The notes under the pieces: model-generated | Told to the model about the DNA's origin: nothing | What the model saw: only the letters and a program-made list of their open reading frames with translations | The model's database searches: none | Assembly (NCBI RefSeq): GCF_013359775.1 | Contig: NZ_JABMCI010000065.1 | Coordinates: 1 to 64,000, forward strand | From: Cellulomonas humilata | GTDB lineage: Bacteria; Actinomycetota; Actinomycetes; Actinomycetales; Cellulomonadaceae | DNA length: 64,000 nucleotides | Reading direction: 5' to 3' | Program-made: the position numbers and the translations under genes | In this document: positions 30,923 to 39,817 of the stretch, piece after piece | Layout of the letters: each line of letters starts with the position of its first letter | How positions within the stretch are numbered: position 1 is the first letter of the stretch

Positions 30923-32619
30923 GCGGCACCTCCGGGGAGTGCGGTGGCGAGGACGGGTGCGTGGTCACGACGCGGCACGCGCTGTGCCTTGGCGGTGGCG
31001 CGGGCGCGGTGACCTTCCCTCCAGGCGGTGACGACGAAGCCGCCGAGGATCAGGGTGTTGGTGGCGTTCCACGCCACGGCCAGGCTCGGGTAGCCGTTGC
31101 TGAGGTCCTTCCACACCCCCACCACCGTGGTGATGAGCAGGAGCTGGAAGAACAGGACCTGCGGGACCATGAACGCGAACGGGGACCGGTAGGCGCCCTT
31201 CTGGCCGGTCACGTGCCACTTCTGGTCCTTCTTGAAGATGGCGTTGATCAGTGCCCGGGTGTAGATCGGGAACGACACGGCGGCGAGCAGGAGCACCTGC
31301 CAGCGGAACGAGCCGAGCGTGTAGAACGCCACGAGGATCTGCATCACGTAGAACCCGGCGTAGTACAGGAGCCACGTGATCGGGGTGATCGTGAGGTTCA
31401 TCGGCGTGAGGTTGAAGTAGATCTGGAGCGGCGGCACGAGGATCAGCAGCAAGGGTGCGATGCCCGTGAGGTAGTGGGTCGACGTCACCAGGTACTGGAG
31501 CCGCTGGTCCATGGTCAGGTTGCGCTTCGGCGACAGGGGGTTGTGGGTGAGCATGATCTCGAAGCCGCCGGTCGCCCAGCGCAGCTGCTGCTTGGTGTAC
31601 GCCTCGACGGTCTCCGGGGTGTCCCCCACGGCCAGCTCGGTGGGGATGTACACCGTCCGCCAGCCCTTCTCGTGCAGCATCAGCGACGTCCAGACGTCCT
31701 CCGACTTGGAGTCGGAGTAGATGCCACCGACCGAGTCCGCCGCGGTGCGCCGGTAGATGACGTTGGTGCCCACGGAGAACGCGGCGTTGAACCGGTTCCG
31801 GCCCGGCTGGATGAACTTGTAGAACACCGACTGCATGTAGCCGGCGCCCTTGGAGATGACGGTGTCGAGGTTGCCGTAGACCTGCGGCGTCTGCACGAAG
31901 GCGACGTCGTCGGTGGCGAAGAACGGCACGGTCTCGTGCAGGAACTGCGGCAGCGGCACGAAGTCGGCGTCGAAGATGACGAAGAAGTCACCCTTGGCGA
32001 TCGACAGGGCGTGGTTGATGTTGCCCGCCTTGGCGCCGTTGCTGGACAGCCGCCGGATGTACCGCGCGCCCAGCTCCGCGGCGAGGTCACGGACCTCGTC
32101 GGACCGGCCGTCGTCGAGCACCCAGGTGTCGTGCCTGCCCTGCATCGCCACGGCCGCGGCGGTCGTGCGCCGGATGGTGTCGAGGTCCTCGCCGTACGTC
32201 GTGATGAAGACGTCGACGCTGATGGGCCACTCCTGGAGGTACATGCGCCACGCGGGCGGGTCCTTCTCGGTGCCGTCGCGGATGATCTCGGCGAGGTCGT
32301 ACAGGCGGTCCTGGGCGTGGTGGAACGCGAAGCCCCGGGGGTCGTGCCCGCTGGACAGGACGGTCCACATGGCCAGCAGGGCGTGCGCCACGAGCACGGA
32401 CTCGGCGACCAGCACCAGCGTGTACGGCAGCCAGTCGCCCCGGTTGGCCGGGTTGAGCAGGAAGACCGCGTAGATGATGACGCCGGCGCAGGCCAGCAGG
32501 ACGAGGAGCATGAGCGACGGGCTCTGTGCCGACTCGTTCTCGGCAGTTCTGGTGGGCTTGATCGAGATCTGCTCGGTACGTCGAGGTTCCATCAGGAGCT
32601 TGTCGAACGTCGTTGCCAT
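30919..32619 (-). CDS. Processive GT2 polysaccharide synthase (BcsA/curdlan-synthase-like)
   Basis: A 566-residue membrane glycosyltransferase. Two transmembrane segments (about 36-56 and 65-86) precede a cytoplasmic GT-A domain with the complete processive set: DDG (169-171), DAD (217-219), SED (306-308, the TED equivalent with catalytic Asp) and QQLRW (344-348). Four or more membrane segments follow, and no PilZ domain is visible. The GH81 partner is specific for beta-1,3-glucan, so I infer UDP-glucose polymerisation to a curdlan-type product rather than cellulose. The ATG at 32619 has GAAGGG upstream; a GTG nine bases earlier is less well spaced. Confidence 0.88.
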   Translation of the reverse strand: MATTFDKLLMEPRRTEQISIKPTRTAENESAQSPSLMLLVLLACAGVIIYAVFLLNPANRGDWLPYTLVLVAESVLVAHALLAMWTVLSSGHDPRGFAFHHAQDRLYDLAEIIRDGTEKDPPAWRMYLQEWPISVDVFITTYGEDLDTIRRTTAAAVAMQGRHDTWVLDDGRSDEVRDLAAELGARYIRRLSSNGAKAGNINHALSIAKGDFFVIFDADFVPLPQFLHETVPFFATDDVAFVQTPQVYGNLDTVISKGAGYMQSVFYKFIQPGRNRFNAAFSVGTNVIYRRTAADSVGGIYSDSKSEDVWTSLMLHEKGWRTVYIPTELAVGDTPETVEAYTKQQLRWATGGFEIMLTHNPLSPKRNLTMDQRLQYLVTSTHYLTGIAPLLLILVPPLQIYFNLTPMNLTITPITWLLYYAGFYVMQILVAFYTLGSFRWQVLLLAAVSFPIYTRALINAIFKKDQKWHVTGQKGAYRSPFAFMVPQVLFFQLLLITTVVGVWKDLSNGYPSLAVAWNATNTLILGGFVVTAWREGHRARATAKAQRVPRRDHAPVLATALPGGAA

Positions 32620-32870
32620 AGGTCGCACCCTTCGGTCGTCCGGTCGGACGGCCGGGTGGACTCACGGGTCCACCTGACCGGTGTGACGGCGACGCTGGCG
32701 CCAGAAGCACGTCAGGCGACGGGCCGGTCGGGCTCCGGTCAGACCGGGTCTCGACAGGCGCCGCCGCCTTGGTGTTGGGCAGGACGCTACGGAGTGTGCG
32801 TAGGTCTGTCCACAAATGGCACCGTGCAGGATGTCACAGGGTGAGATCGCTTCCCACGAGATGACATGGA
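32620..32870. promoter_or_regulatory. Upstream region of the glucan-synthesis operon
   Basis: A 251-bp non-coding stretch. Read on the minus strand it includes TTGTGGACA near 32815, a possible -35 element, but no well-spaced -10 is certain. The promoter of the GT2-HlyD-GH81 operon must lie here because the upstream flavoprotein gene ends with its own terminator. Confidence 0.5.
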
Positions 32871-32892
32871 CGCCTGTCCTGTGCGACAGGCG
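32871..32892 (-). terminator. Hairpin terminator after the KstD-like gene
   Basis: Perfect eight-base arms CGCCTGTC and GACAGGCG with a six-base loop lie 10 bp after the flavoprotein stop codon and separate it from the glucan operon. Confidence 0.65.
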
Positions 32893-32901
32893 CGTGGGGA
32901 C

Positions 32902-34542
32902 TCAGGGGAGGTCGCGGGCCATGTGCCGGGCGGCTCGCAGACCGAAGACGGCGGCCGGGCCGATGGTCGACCCGGGGCCGGGATAGGTGCGTCCCATGAC
33001 GGATGCCGAGTTGTTGCCGGCGGAGTAGAGGCCCTCGATGACCGAGCCGTCCTCGCGCAGCACCCGTGCGTCCGCGTCGGTCACCACGCCGCCCTTGGTC
33101 CCCAGGTCGCCGACGACGATCTGGAACGCGGTGAACGGCCCCTTCTCCAACGGACCGAGGCAGGGGTTCGGGTGCACGGTCGGGTCGCCGTAGTAGCGGT
33201 CGTAGGCCGAGTTGCCGCGGCCGAAGTCGGCGTCGACGCCCGAGCGGGCGAACCCGTTGAAGCGCTCGAACGTCGCCTTCAGCCGTCCGGGTTCGATCCC
33301 CATCTTCCTGGCCAGCTCACCCGGGGTCGCCGCCTTGACCATCGTTCCGGCCGCAGCCATCGCCTTGGTGGCCCGTGGGTCCATCGCGTAGCTGCGCAGG
33401 TACCGGCGGGCGTGGCGGGTGTCGGCGACGATCCAGAAGGTGCCGTCCCGGTCGTGCGCGAGCATGTGGTGGCCCAGGTCGACGTAGGACTCCGACTCGT
33501 TGGCGAACCGGTCGCCCTCGGAGTCCACCAGGATCGAGTACGGCATCGAGCGCTCGCCGACGAGGAACCCCGGGCTCGCACCGGGCGCCGGGGCCACCGA
33601 GGCGCCCCACCACGCGTCGTCCATGAGCTCGACCGCGGCGCCGAGCTCCTGGGCGAGGTCGAGCGTCGCGCCGAGGTTGCCCGGGTTGCCGGACGGGTTG
33701 CCGTCGATCCCCTGGTACTTCTGCCGCAGGACCGTGTTGTGGTCGAACCCGCCCGCGGCGAGGACCACGCCTCGGTTCGCCCGGACCGAGACCGACCGGC
33801 CGTCGTGCGTGGTGCGGACACCGATCACCCGTCCGCCGTCGACCACGAGGCTCTCGAGGGGCGCCTCCAGCCACAGCGGGGTGCTCTGCTTCTGCACCAC
33901 GATGTCGAGGAAGGAGCAGGCCAGCGCCGCGCCCGTGCCGACGAGCTTCTTGCCGCGCACCGCCCCGCCGAGAGTGCGGAAGACGAACTGGGCGCCGCGC
34001 ACGAACCCCGAGGGCGTGGACCAGGAGCGGCCCAGGAGCCAGACGTCGTCCGTCTTGAGCGGCAGCGGCATCATCGCCCGGGTGGACCGCCACCACGCGC
34101 CGATCTTCCGGGCGTCGAAGGGCTCGACCTCGACGGCCCGGCCGATCTTCCCGCCGGGCAGCTCGGGGTAGTAGTCCGGGTAGTCGGCGGCGCGGGCGAA
34201 GCGCATGCCGTACTTCTCGGCCGTGGTGACGAAGTCCGCGACACCGTCGACGAACGCCTCCTTGCGCGCTCTCGAGGTGGCCCGGTACTCGTCGCCGACG
34301 GTCGCCTCCAGGTAGGTGAGCGCCTCCGCGCGGGAGTCCCCCGCACCGGCACGCTGCATCACCGGGCTGTTCGGCAGCCACAGGCCCCCGCCCGACATCG
34401 CGGTGCTCCCGCCCCACTTGTCGGTCGACTCCAGCACGAGCACGCTCAGGCCCTCGTCGGCAGCGCCCATCGCCGCGGCGAACCCGGCGCCGCCGGAGCC
34501 GACGACGACGACGTCGTAGGTGTGGTCGAAGTGATCCGGCAT
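32902..34542 (-). CDS. FAD-dependent dehydrogenase, 3-ketosteroid delta-1-dehydrogenase-like
   Basis: A 546-residue flavoprotein of the fumarate reductase/KstD family. The FAD motif VVVVGSGGAGFAAA is at the N-terminus, VVLAAGGFDHN is the mid-protein FAD contact, and the C-terminus holds GLYSAGNNSASVMGRTYPG and GSTIGPAAVFG, both close to KstD forms. It probably introduces a double bond into a steroid-like or cyclic ketone substrate, but other enoate-type substrates cannot be excluded. A divergent TetR gene and a perfect palindrome lie directly upstream, so induction by the substrate is likely. Confidence 0.83.
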   Translation of the reverse strand: MPDHFDHTYDVVVVGSGGAGFAAAMGAADEGLSVLVLESTDKWGGSTAMSGGGLWLPNSPVMQRAGAGDSRAEALTYLEATVGDEYRATSRARKEAFVDGVADFVTTAEKYGMRFARAADYPDYYPELPGGKIGRAVEVEPFDARKIGAWWRSTRAMMPLPLKTDDVWLLGRSWSTPSGFVRGAQFVFRTLGGAVRGKKLVGTGAALACSFLDIVVQKQSTPLWLEAPLESLVVDGGRVIGVRTTHDGRSVSVRANRGVVLAAGGFDHNTVLRQKYQGIDGNPSGNPGNLGATLDLAQELGAAVELMDDAWWGASVAPAPGASPGFLVGERSMPYSILVDSEGDRFANESESYVDLGHHMLAHDRDGTFWIVADTRHARRYLRSYAMDPRATKAMAAAGTMVKAATPGELARKMGIEPGRLKATFERFNGFARSGVDADFGRGNSAYDRYYGDPTVHPNPCLGPLEKGPFTAFQIVVGDLGTKGGVVTDADARVLREDGSVIEGLYSAGNNSASVMGRTYPGPGSTIGPAAVFGLRAARHMARDLP

Positions 34543-34560
34543 CGACTGCTCCTTCGCTAA

Positions 34561-34578
34561 CCGGACAACAGTGTCCGG
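34561..34578. promoter_or_regulatory. TetR-type operator between KstD-like and TetR genes
   Basis: CCGGACA-ACAG-TGTCCGG is a perfect 18-base inverted repeat in the 53-bp divergent gap, 17 bp before the TetR start. It is the expected site for repression of both genes by that TetR protein. Confidence 0.7.
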
Positions 34579-34595
34579 ATGTCTAGGATGCCATC

Positions 34596-35162
34596 ATGCC
34601 TACGCCGTCGCGCACAAGCAACCGAGGTCCGGCGGCTGCGCCCGAGAACCGGCGCGCCATCCTCGACGCCGCCCGACGGGTGTTCGCCGACCGCGGCTAC
34701 CACGCCCCGCTCAGCGCCATCGCGCAGAGCGCCGGCGTCGGCCAGGGCGTGCTCTACCGGCACTTCCCCTCGCGCCTGGACCTGGCGTTCGCGGTGTTCG
34801 AGGAGCACCTCGCCGAGCTCGAGGCGATCGCCGCACTCCCCGACGACGACGCGTTCCTGCGCCTCTGGTCACGGGTCGTGGAGCTCACCGTCGAGGAGTC
34901 CGCGTTCGTCGAGATGTTCCTGGACGCCCGCCGCACCCTGCCGGAGACCGACATCGGCGAGCGGCTGCCCGCCTCCGTCGCGGCCACGCTGCCGCGCGCG
35001 CAGGCCGCGGGCCTGGTCAACGCCCGACTGACCGTCGCCGACGTGATCCTGGTCCAGCGCATGGTCTACGGCGTGGTGGCGACGTCGCTGGACGCCGGGC
35101 AGGCGAAGGAGTCCGTGCACCGGGCGCTGGCGCTGCTGCGGCCCCTGCTGGGACCGGAGTAG
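34596..35162 (+). CDS. TetR-family regulator of the KstD-like gene
   Basis: A 188-residue TetR protein. The helix-turn-helix runs about residues 18-64 (RRAILDAARRVFADRGYHA, then GVGQGVLYRHFPSR), followed by a helical ligand-binding domain with no recognised ligand. It diverges from the KstD-like gene over 53 bp containing a perfect 18-base palindrome, a classic autoregulatory layout. Confidence 0.9.
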   Translation: MPTPSRTSNRGPAAAPENRRAILDAARRVFADRGYHAPLSAIAQSAGVGQGVLYRHFPSRLDLAFAVFEEHLAELEAIAALPDDDAFLRLWSRVVELTVEESAFVEMFLDARRTLPETDIGERLPASVAATLPRAQAAGLVNARLTVADVILVQRMVYGVVATSLDAGQAKESVHRALALLRPLLGPE

Positions 35163-35229
35163 GCACAGCCTCCTCCCAGGGGATGGTCCTACGGTGATCC
35201 TGCACAGTCGCGTCGCCCGGGGAGGAACC

Positions 35230-35715
35230 ATGACAACCGAGTCGAGTCCCAGCGCCACTCCCGACCCGTCGGCGGGCGGCCCCGCCACCAGACCGCTCCC
35301 CACGCCCCCTCCACCGCCCGCACCGGGCCCGCCGCTGGTGACCACTCCTGCGCGGCCGGAGCCGACGGCGCCGGTCGGCTGGGTGATCGCGGCGATGATC
35401 CTGTTCTGGCCGACGGGCATCCCCGCCCTGCTGGCCTCGCACCGCGCGGCGCGCGCGTACGGCGCCGCCGACACGGAGCTCGCCCAGCGGGAGTCCGCCA
35501 ACGCCCGCAGGTGGGGGATCATCAGCGTCTGCGTCGGGGCGGCCCTGATCGCCGCGTCGGTCCTGCTCTCGATCCTGTGGGCGGTGGTGGCCGCGGTCGC
35601 CATCCGCGACGCCGTCGACGACGGCGGCTGGCACCGCGGGCCAGACTGGACGTTCGAGATGCCCGACGACCCGATGGGTCCGGGGCTGCCCGATCGTCGA
35701 GGCTCGGACCAGTAG
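35230..35715 (+). CDS. CD225/dispanin-family membrane protein
   Basis: A 161-residue protein with a disordered Pro/Thr-rich N-terminus, then a dispanin-like pair of membrane helices (AAMILFWPTGIPALLASHRA and IISVCVGAALIAASVLLSIL) separated by a loop containing ARAYGAAD and AQRESANARRW. The pattern helix, A-rich amphipathic loop, helix matches CD225 domains. Function in bacteria is unknown; membrane shaping or a DUF4190-like role is possible. The ATG at 35230 has GGAGGAACC immediately upstream. Confidence 0.75.
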   Translation: MTTESSPSATPDPSAGGPATRPLPTPPPPPAPGPPLVTTPARPEPTAPVGWVIAAMILFWPTGIPALLASHRAARAYGAADTELAQRESANARRWGIISVCVGAALIAASVLLSILWAVVAAVAIRDAVDDGGWHRGPDWTFEMPDDPMGPGLPDRRGSDQ

Positions 35716-35751
35716 CCCCGACTGCCCACCCGACCCCGCCCAGGAGACGCC

Positions 35752-36138
35752 ATGACCCGACGGAGCGTGCACACCGACGACGCACCCGCAGCCCTCGGCC
35801 CGTACAGCCAGGCGATCGTCGCGGGCGGTCTCGTCTTCTGCTCGGGCACCGCAGGGATCGACCCGGTCACCGGCGAGATCCCCAAGGGCATCGAGGCCCA
35901 GACCGACCTGGCCCTGCGCAACCTCGCGGCGATCCTGGAGGCTGCCGGCTCGTCGATGGACGAGCTGGTCAAGACCACGATCTTCTACGCCGACGTGGCC
36001 GACTTCGGCGCGCTCAACGCCGTCTACGCACGGCACATGCCCACGCCGCCGCCGGCCCGCTCCGCGCCGGCCAACGTGGTCCTCCCCCGCGGCCTGCTCG
36101 TCTCCATCGAGGCCGTCGCGACGGTGTCCGGCGGCTAG
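35752..36138 (+). CDS. RidA-family enamine/imine deaminase
   Basis: A 128-residue protein of the RidA/YjgF/YER057c family, which hydrolyses reactive 2-aminoacrylate and related enamines and protects PLP enzymes. Key family segments are APAALGPYSQAIVAGGLVFCSG, split over the substrate pocket, the conserved Arg in PPPARSAPAN and the Glu in SIEAVA. It follows the dispanin gene by 36 bp and ends four bases before the convergent GH130 stop. Confidence 0.93.
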   Translation: MTRRSVHTDDAPAALGPYSQAIVAGGLVFCSGTAGIDPVTGEIPKGIEAQTDLALRNLAAILEAAGSSMDELVKTTIFYADVADFGALNAVYARHMPTPPPARSAPANVVLPRGLLVSIEAVATVSGG

Positions 36139-36141
36139 TCC

Positions 36142-37572
36142 TCAGCCCGCGAGGATCGCCGTGAGCAGCTGCGGGACGTCCACCAGGGCGACCCTGATCG
36201 CGGCGTCGCTGCACCCGTACGGCAGGACGAGCGTGTCCCCGTGCAGGAGCGCGCCGCACGTGTAGACCACGTTCGGCACGTACCCGTCGCGCTCGTCGGC
36301 GCTCGGCGTCAGCAGCGGCGACCGGAGACTGCCCAGCACGCGCCGGGGGTCCTCCAGGTCGAGGAGCATCGCGCCGATCCCGTACTGGCGCATCGGCCCG
36401 ACGCCGTGCGTGAGGACCAACCACCCCTCGGGCGTCTCGATCGGGGACCCGCAGTTGCCGACCTGGATGATCTCCCAGGCCCACATCGGCGCGCTGAGCG
36501 TGCCCAAGTCCTCCCAGTGCTGGAGGTCGGGGGACGCCGCGAGCGAGTTGCTCTCGCGGTCCCACCGGGACAGGGCCAGGTACTGCCCGCCCACGCGACG
36601 CGGGAACAGAGCCATGCCCTTGTTCTTCGCACCGGGCCCGGACAGCCGCCGCATGCGGAACGTGGTGAAGTCGTCGGTCGCGAGCAGGTGCGGGGCCACG
36701 GACTGACCGTCGAACGCCGTGTAGGTGCCCAGGAAGCCGCGCTGGCCCTCGGTGTGCTCCACCTCGACCAGCCGGAGGTCCTCGATCCCGTTGCGCTCGG
36801 CCGGGCTGCCCGGCAGGAGCACGCGCGAGTCGACGGAGGCCGCCGCCGGGAACGTGGCGTCGTACGAGCAGGACGCGAGCCACGCGAGGCGTGCGCTGCC
36901 CTCGACGGCCACCGCCGGGAACGACGCCGGCAGGCCGCGGAGCCGGGCGTCGTCGTCGTCGCGGTCCCCGGCGAGCTCTCCGCTCTGCCGCAGCAGGTCG
37001 GCGCGGGAGTGCTCGATCTCGTGCCGGACCGCCACCGACGTCGTCGGACCGGGCGTGTCGAACGTGAGGACGTCCGCCGCGTCGACCACCCCGGTACGCA
37101 GCTCGACGCAGGACACGTGTCCCTCGCCCACGCCGCGGACGCTCATGACGAACCGCACGGCGCCCACCGGCAGCCCGCCCTGGTCGGGGTGCGCCACCAT
37201 CGACGGGTTGAACAGGGCGGCTGACTCGATCGCGTACTCCTGGCTCATGCAGGCGCCGATGAGCCGGCGCCGTTCGAGCGACAGACCGTCCGCACCCTCG
37301 ACGTGCGGGGCCACCAGCGCGTAGCGCTCGTCGAGAAGCCCGACGAGGTCGTCGTGACGGGTGCTGAACGACGTCAGGACGTCGATGAGCGCGGCGTCCA
37401 CCTCGGCGTCGGGAAGGGCCAGCAGGCGGGCGAGGACGACCGCGCGACGCGACAGGCCTGCGCCCTCGATCTCCACGCCTGGCAGGAACGGCGTGCTGAC
37501 CACCCGCGACGCGTCCGGGCGCAGCACGTGGGGCGTCCGGCGCAGGAGCGGACGCGCCTCGACGGTGGTCAC
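36142..37572 (-). CDS. GH130-family glycoside phosphorylase/hydrolase
   Basis: A 476-residue five-bladed beta-propeller enzyme. GH130 signatures include FNPSMVAHPDQ, GTYTAFDG, NKGMALFPRR, and the GNCGSPIETPEGWLVLTHG block that binds phosphate and sugar, with YGCSDAAIRVA near the end. Family members act mostly on beta-mannosides (beta-1,2- or 1,4-linked), by phosphorolysis or, in some clades, hydrolysis. The GTG start overlaps the stop of the upstream toroid gene as GTGA, which fixes the start. It is the last gene of a three-gene run with a GT4 enzyme. Confidence 0.85.
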   Translation of the reverse strand: MTTVEARPLLRRTPHVLRPDASRVVSTPFLPGVEIEGAGLSRRAVVLARLLALPDAEVDAALIDVLTSFSTRHDDLVGLLDERYALVAPHVEGADGLSLERRRLIGACMSQEYAIESAALFNPSMVAHPDQGGLPVGAVRFVMSVRGVGEGHVSCVELRTGVVDAADVLTFDTPGPTTSVAVRHEIEHSRADLLRQSGELAGDRDDDDARLRGLPASFPAVAVEGSARLAWLASCSYDATFPAAASVDSRVLLPGSPAERNGIEDLRLVEVEHTEGQRGFLGTYTAFDGQSVAPHLLATDDFTTFRMRRLSGPGAKNKGMALFPRRVGGQYLALSRWDRESNSLAASPDLQHWEDLGTLSAPMWAWEIIQVGNCGSPIETPEGWLVLTHGVGPMRQYGIGAMLLDLEDPRRVLGSLRSPLLTPSADERDGYVPNVVYTCGALLHGDTLVLPYGCSDAAIRVALVDVPQLLTAILAG

Positions 37573-38582
37573 GCGACCGCCTGGACGAGAGCGAGCCGTC
37601 CGAGCTGGAGGGTCGAGAGGGCGGCGAGGGTCGACTCGGCGCCCTGGTTCTGGTTGACGCCGTCCGAGTGGAGTCCGTCGTACCCGCCGCCCGACACCTC
37701 GTCGTAGAGCGTCGCCTCGCTGTCGTTGGCGCCCAGGAACCACCCCACGCAGCGGTCCAGGTAGGTCAGCCAGATCTCCTGGCGCGTCGCCCGGAACGCC
37801 CGCCAGCACGCCTCCGCCAGGGCCGCGACCTCGATGGGCTGCTGGTCGAAGCCGGGTCGCTCGTCACCGTCCTGCCAGCCGCCCGCAGGAGTCAGGGACA
37901 GGTGGTCGTCGTGGGTCTCCTGCGCGACCAGCCAGTGCAGGAGGTCGAGTCCCGCCCGGAGGGTGCGGTCGTCGCCGAGTGCCGTGCCGAGGGCGATGAG
38001 CGCCTCGGGAAGGACGGCGTTGGCGTAGCTGAGCCGCGCGTCGGGCCACGGCCACGCCGGGTCGGCGGGCTCGGCGAGCAGGGTCCGGGCGTCGGCGAGC
38101 AGCGCGAGGGCCGCCCGGTTCCCCGGCGCGACCTCCAGCACCTCGGCCGCGCCGAGCGCCGCGTAGGCCATGGCGTGCCACCAGGGCGAGCGCTGGTGCA
38201 TGCCCACGACCGCAGCGTCGAGCGCGGCCCGCCGCACGCGGGGGTCACGCGTCGCGCCGGCCGCCGTGCCGAGCGCCCACAGTGCACGCCCCCAGTGGTC
38301 CTCGACGGTCGCGGTGTCGGTCCAGCGGCCGGACAGGTCCCTGCGGTTGTGGAACCGCCCGAGGCCGTCCTGGGCGAAGAGGGTGAACCGTAGGTAGGTC
38401 GCCGTCAGCGCGTCGACCTGGGGCGACGGGCGCAGCTGGCGGGACGTCACGACCAGGCCGCGGGCGACGTCGTCGAGGCAGTACCCGTGCTCGGGCCGCG
38501 GCTCGGTGAGCAGGGCGTGCTCGAACAGGCCGATCGGCGTGCTGAGGTGGGCCAGGTGGTCGAAGACGGGTTCCGGGTACAT
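37569..38582 (-). CDS. Alpha/alpha-toroid protein of unknown activity
   Basis: A 337-residue protein composed of helical hairpins typical of a six-hairpin (alpha/alpha)6 glycosidase or lyase fold. Visible segments are EHGYCLDDVARGLV near residue 30, WGRALWALG, and late GGGYDGLHSDGVNQNQGAESTLA, which resembles the active site end of such toroids; Asp and His residues there could be catalytic. It overlaps the GT4 stop by one base (TGATG) and the GH130 start by GTGA. Possible jobs are cleavage or phosphorolysis of the glycan built by the GT4 enzyme; I would not name a specific reaction. Confidence 0.72.
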   Translation of the reverse strand: MYPEPVFDHLAHLSTPIGLFEHALLTEPRPEHGYCLDDVARGLVVTSRQLRPSPQVDALTATYLRFTLFAQDGLGRFHNRRDLSGRWTDTATVEDHWGRALWALGTAAGATRDPRVRRAALDAAVVGMHQRSPWWHAMAYAALGAAEVLEVAPGNRAALALLADARTLLAEPADPAWPWPDARLSYANAVLPEALIALGTALGDDRTLRAGLDLLHWLVAQETHDDHLSLTPAGGWQDGDERPGFDQQPIEVAALAEACWRAFRATRQEIWLTYLDRCVGWFLGANDSEATLYDEVSGGGYDGLHSDGVNQNQGAESTLAALSTLQLGRLALVQAVA

Positions 38583-39709
38583 CAGGCGGCCGACAGGGTG
38601 CGCGTGTGCAGGAGTCCGGCACCGAGCGCGACGTACTGGTCGGCGACGGCGGTCCACGACAGACCGGGCGCCAGACCGCGCGAGACGGCGGCCATCGACG
38701 CGGCCAGCCCCGGCTCGGTGAGCACCCGCCGCAGTCCCGCCCCGATCGCGGCCGGGTCACGCCGCGGGACGAGGATGCCCGCGCCGTCGGACAGCAGCTC
38801 GACCGCGTGCGGGAACGCCGTCGACACCACGGGCTTGCCGGCGACGACCGCCTCCGTGAGGACCCCGGACGTCACCTGGTCGGGCGAGTCGTAGGGCAGC
38901 AGGACGACGTCGGCGGACGCCACGATCCGCTGGAGCGTCGGGATGTCGAGGTAGCGGTCGTCGAACTGCACCACCGCGCCCAGGCCGAGGCGGTCGACCA
39001 GGCGCTCCAGGCGCTGGCGGTAGGCCTCGCCGTTGCGCTCGAGCACCTTCGGGTGCGTCTGGCCGACGATCCGGTAGACCGGGCGCGGGCGCAGGTCGGA
39101 CAGCCCCGCCAGCGCCTCGATCGCCCACTCGATCCCCTTGCCCTCACCGAGCAGCCCCCAGGTCAGCACCGTCGGAGCGGTCCGAGCAGGCGCGAGCTCG
39201 TCCTGCACGTGGTTGTCCCGGGCGCCGTGCGCGATGACCGTGACGGAGGACGGGTCCACGCCCCACCCGGCGATGAGTCGCTGGCGGCCCGCCTCCGTCA
39301 TCGTCACGGTGACGGACGACGCGGCGACCACCCGGGCGAGCACCTCGTGCTGGTGGGGCGTCGGGTTGGCCAGCACGGTGTGCAGCACGGTGATCACCGG
39401 GACACGGACGCGTGCGAGCACGTCGAGGACGTCCGCGCCGTCCGGACCACCGAAGATCCCGTACTCGTGCTGGACCAGGGCGACGTCGCAGGCGTTGAGC
39501 GCAGCCGCCGCGGCCCGTGCCCCGTCGGGCTCCCCGATCACCAGCTGGTGCGAGACGAGCGGCATCGGCGGCTGCACGGAGTCGACCACGCGCACCACCG
39601 AGACCTCGGCGCCGGCGTCGACCAGGTGGGTGGCCAGCGCGGAGGAGAACGTCGCGAGGCCGCACTGCGTGGGGGGGAACGTGGACAGGACGCCGAACCT
39701 GATGGCCAT
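38582..39709 (-). CDS. GT4-family glycosyltransferase
   Basis: A 375-residue GT-B enzyme. The N-terminus IRFGVLSTFPPTQCGLATFS is typical of GT4 mannosyl/glucosyl transferases of this subgroup, LVQHEYGIFGG follows in the acceptor half, and the donor half carries TWGLLGEGKGIEWAIEAL and the ADVVLLPYDSPDQVTSGVLTEAV region split around the EX7E position. I choose the ATG at 39709 (GAAGGG upstream) over a GTG at 39724. It heads the minus-strand run GT4-toroid-GH130 and is divergent from a second GT4 gene, so the five-gene stretch may build and recycle a mannose-containing glycan or osmolyte. Confidence 0.87.
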   Translation of the reverse strand: MAIRFGVLSTFPPTQCGLATFSSALATHLVDAGAEVSVVRVVDSVQPPMPLVSHQLVIGEPDGARAAAAALNACDVALVQHEYGIFGGPDGADVLDVLARVRVPVITVLHTVLANPTPHQHEVLARVVAASSVTVTMTEAGRQRLIAGWGVDPSSVTVIAHGARDNHVQDELAPARTAPTVLTWGLLGEGKGIEWAIEALAGLSDLRPRPVYRIVGQTHPKVLERNGEAYRQRLERLVDRLGLGAVVQFDDRYLDIPTLQRIVASADVVLLPYDSPDQVTSGVLTEAVVAGKPVVSTAFPHAVELLSDGAGILVPRRDPAAIGAGLRRVLTEPGLAASMAAVSRGLAPGLSWTAVADQYVALGAGLLHTRTLSAA

Positions 39710-39817
39710 GGAGGCCCTTCGCACTGATGGTGCTTCGCAGCGGAGTGCGCTACCGACCTCGGGCGGGGCCTGATCGACATCCCCGGGCGTCCTGGCCGGC
39801 CGGTCGAGCTCACAGCC

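Noticed and set aside
28029..32619. Cellulose synthesis operon
   Set aside because: No PilZ domain, no BcsB or GH8 (BcsZ) gene; the paired hydrolase is GH81, which is specific for beta-1,3-glucan.
32902..34542. Part of a full steroid-degradation cluster
   Set aside because: No KshA, Hsd4, HsaC or other ring-cleavage gene is present in the window; only a single KstD-like gene and its TetR.
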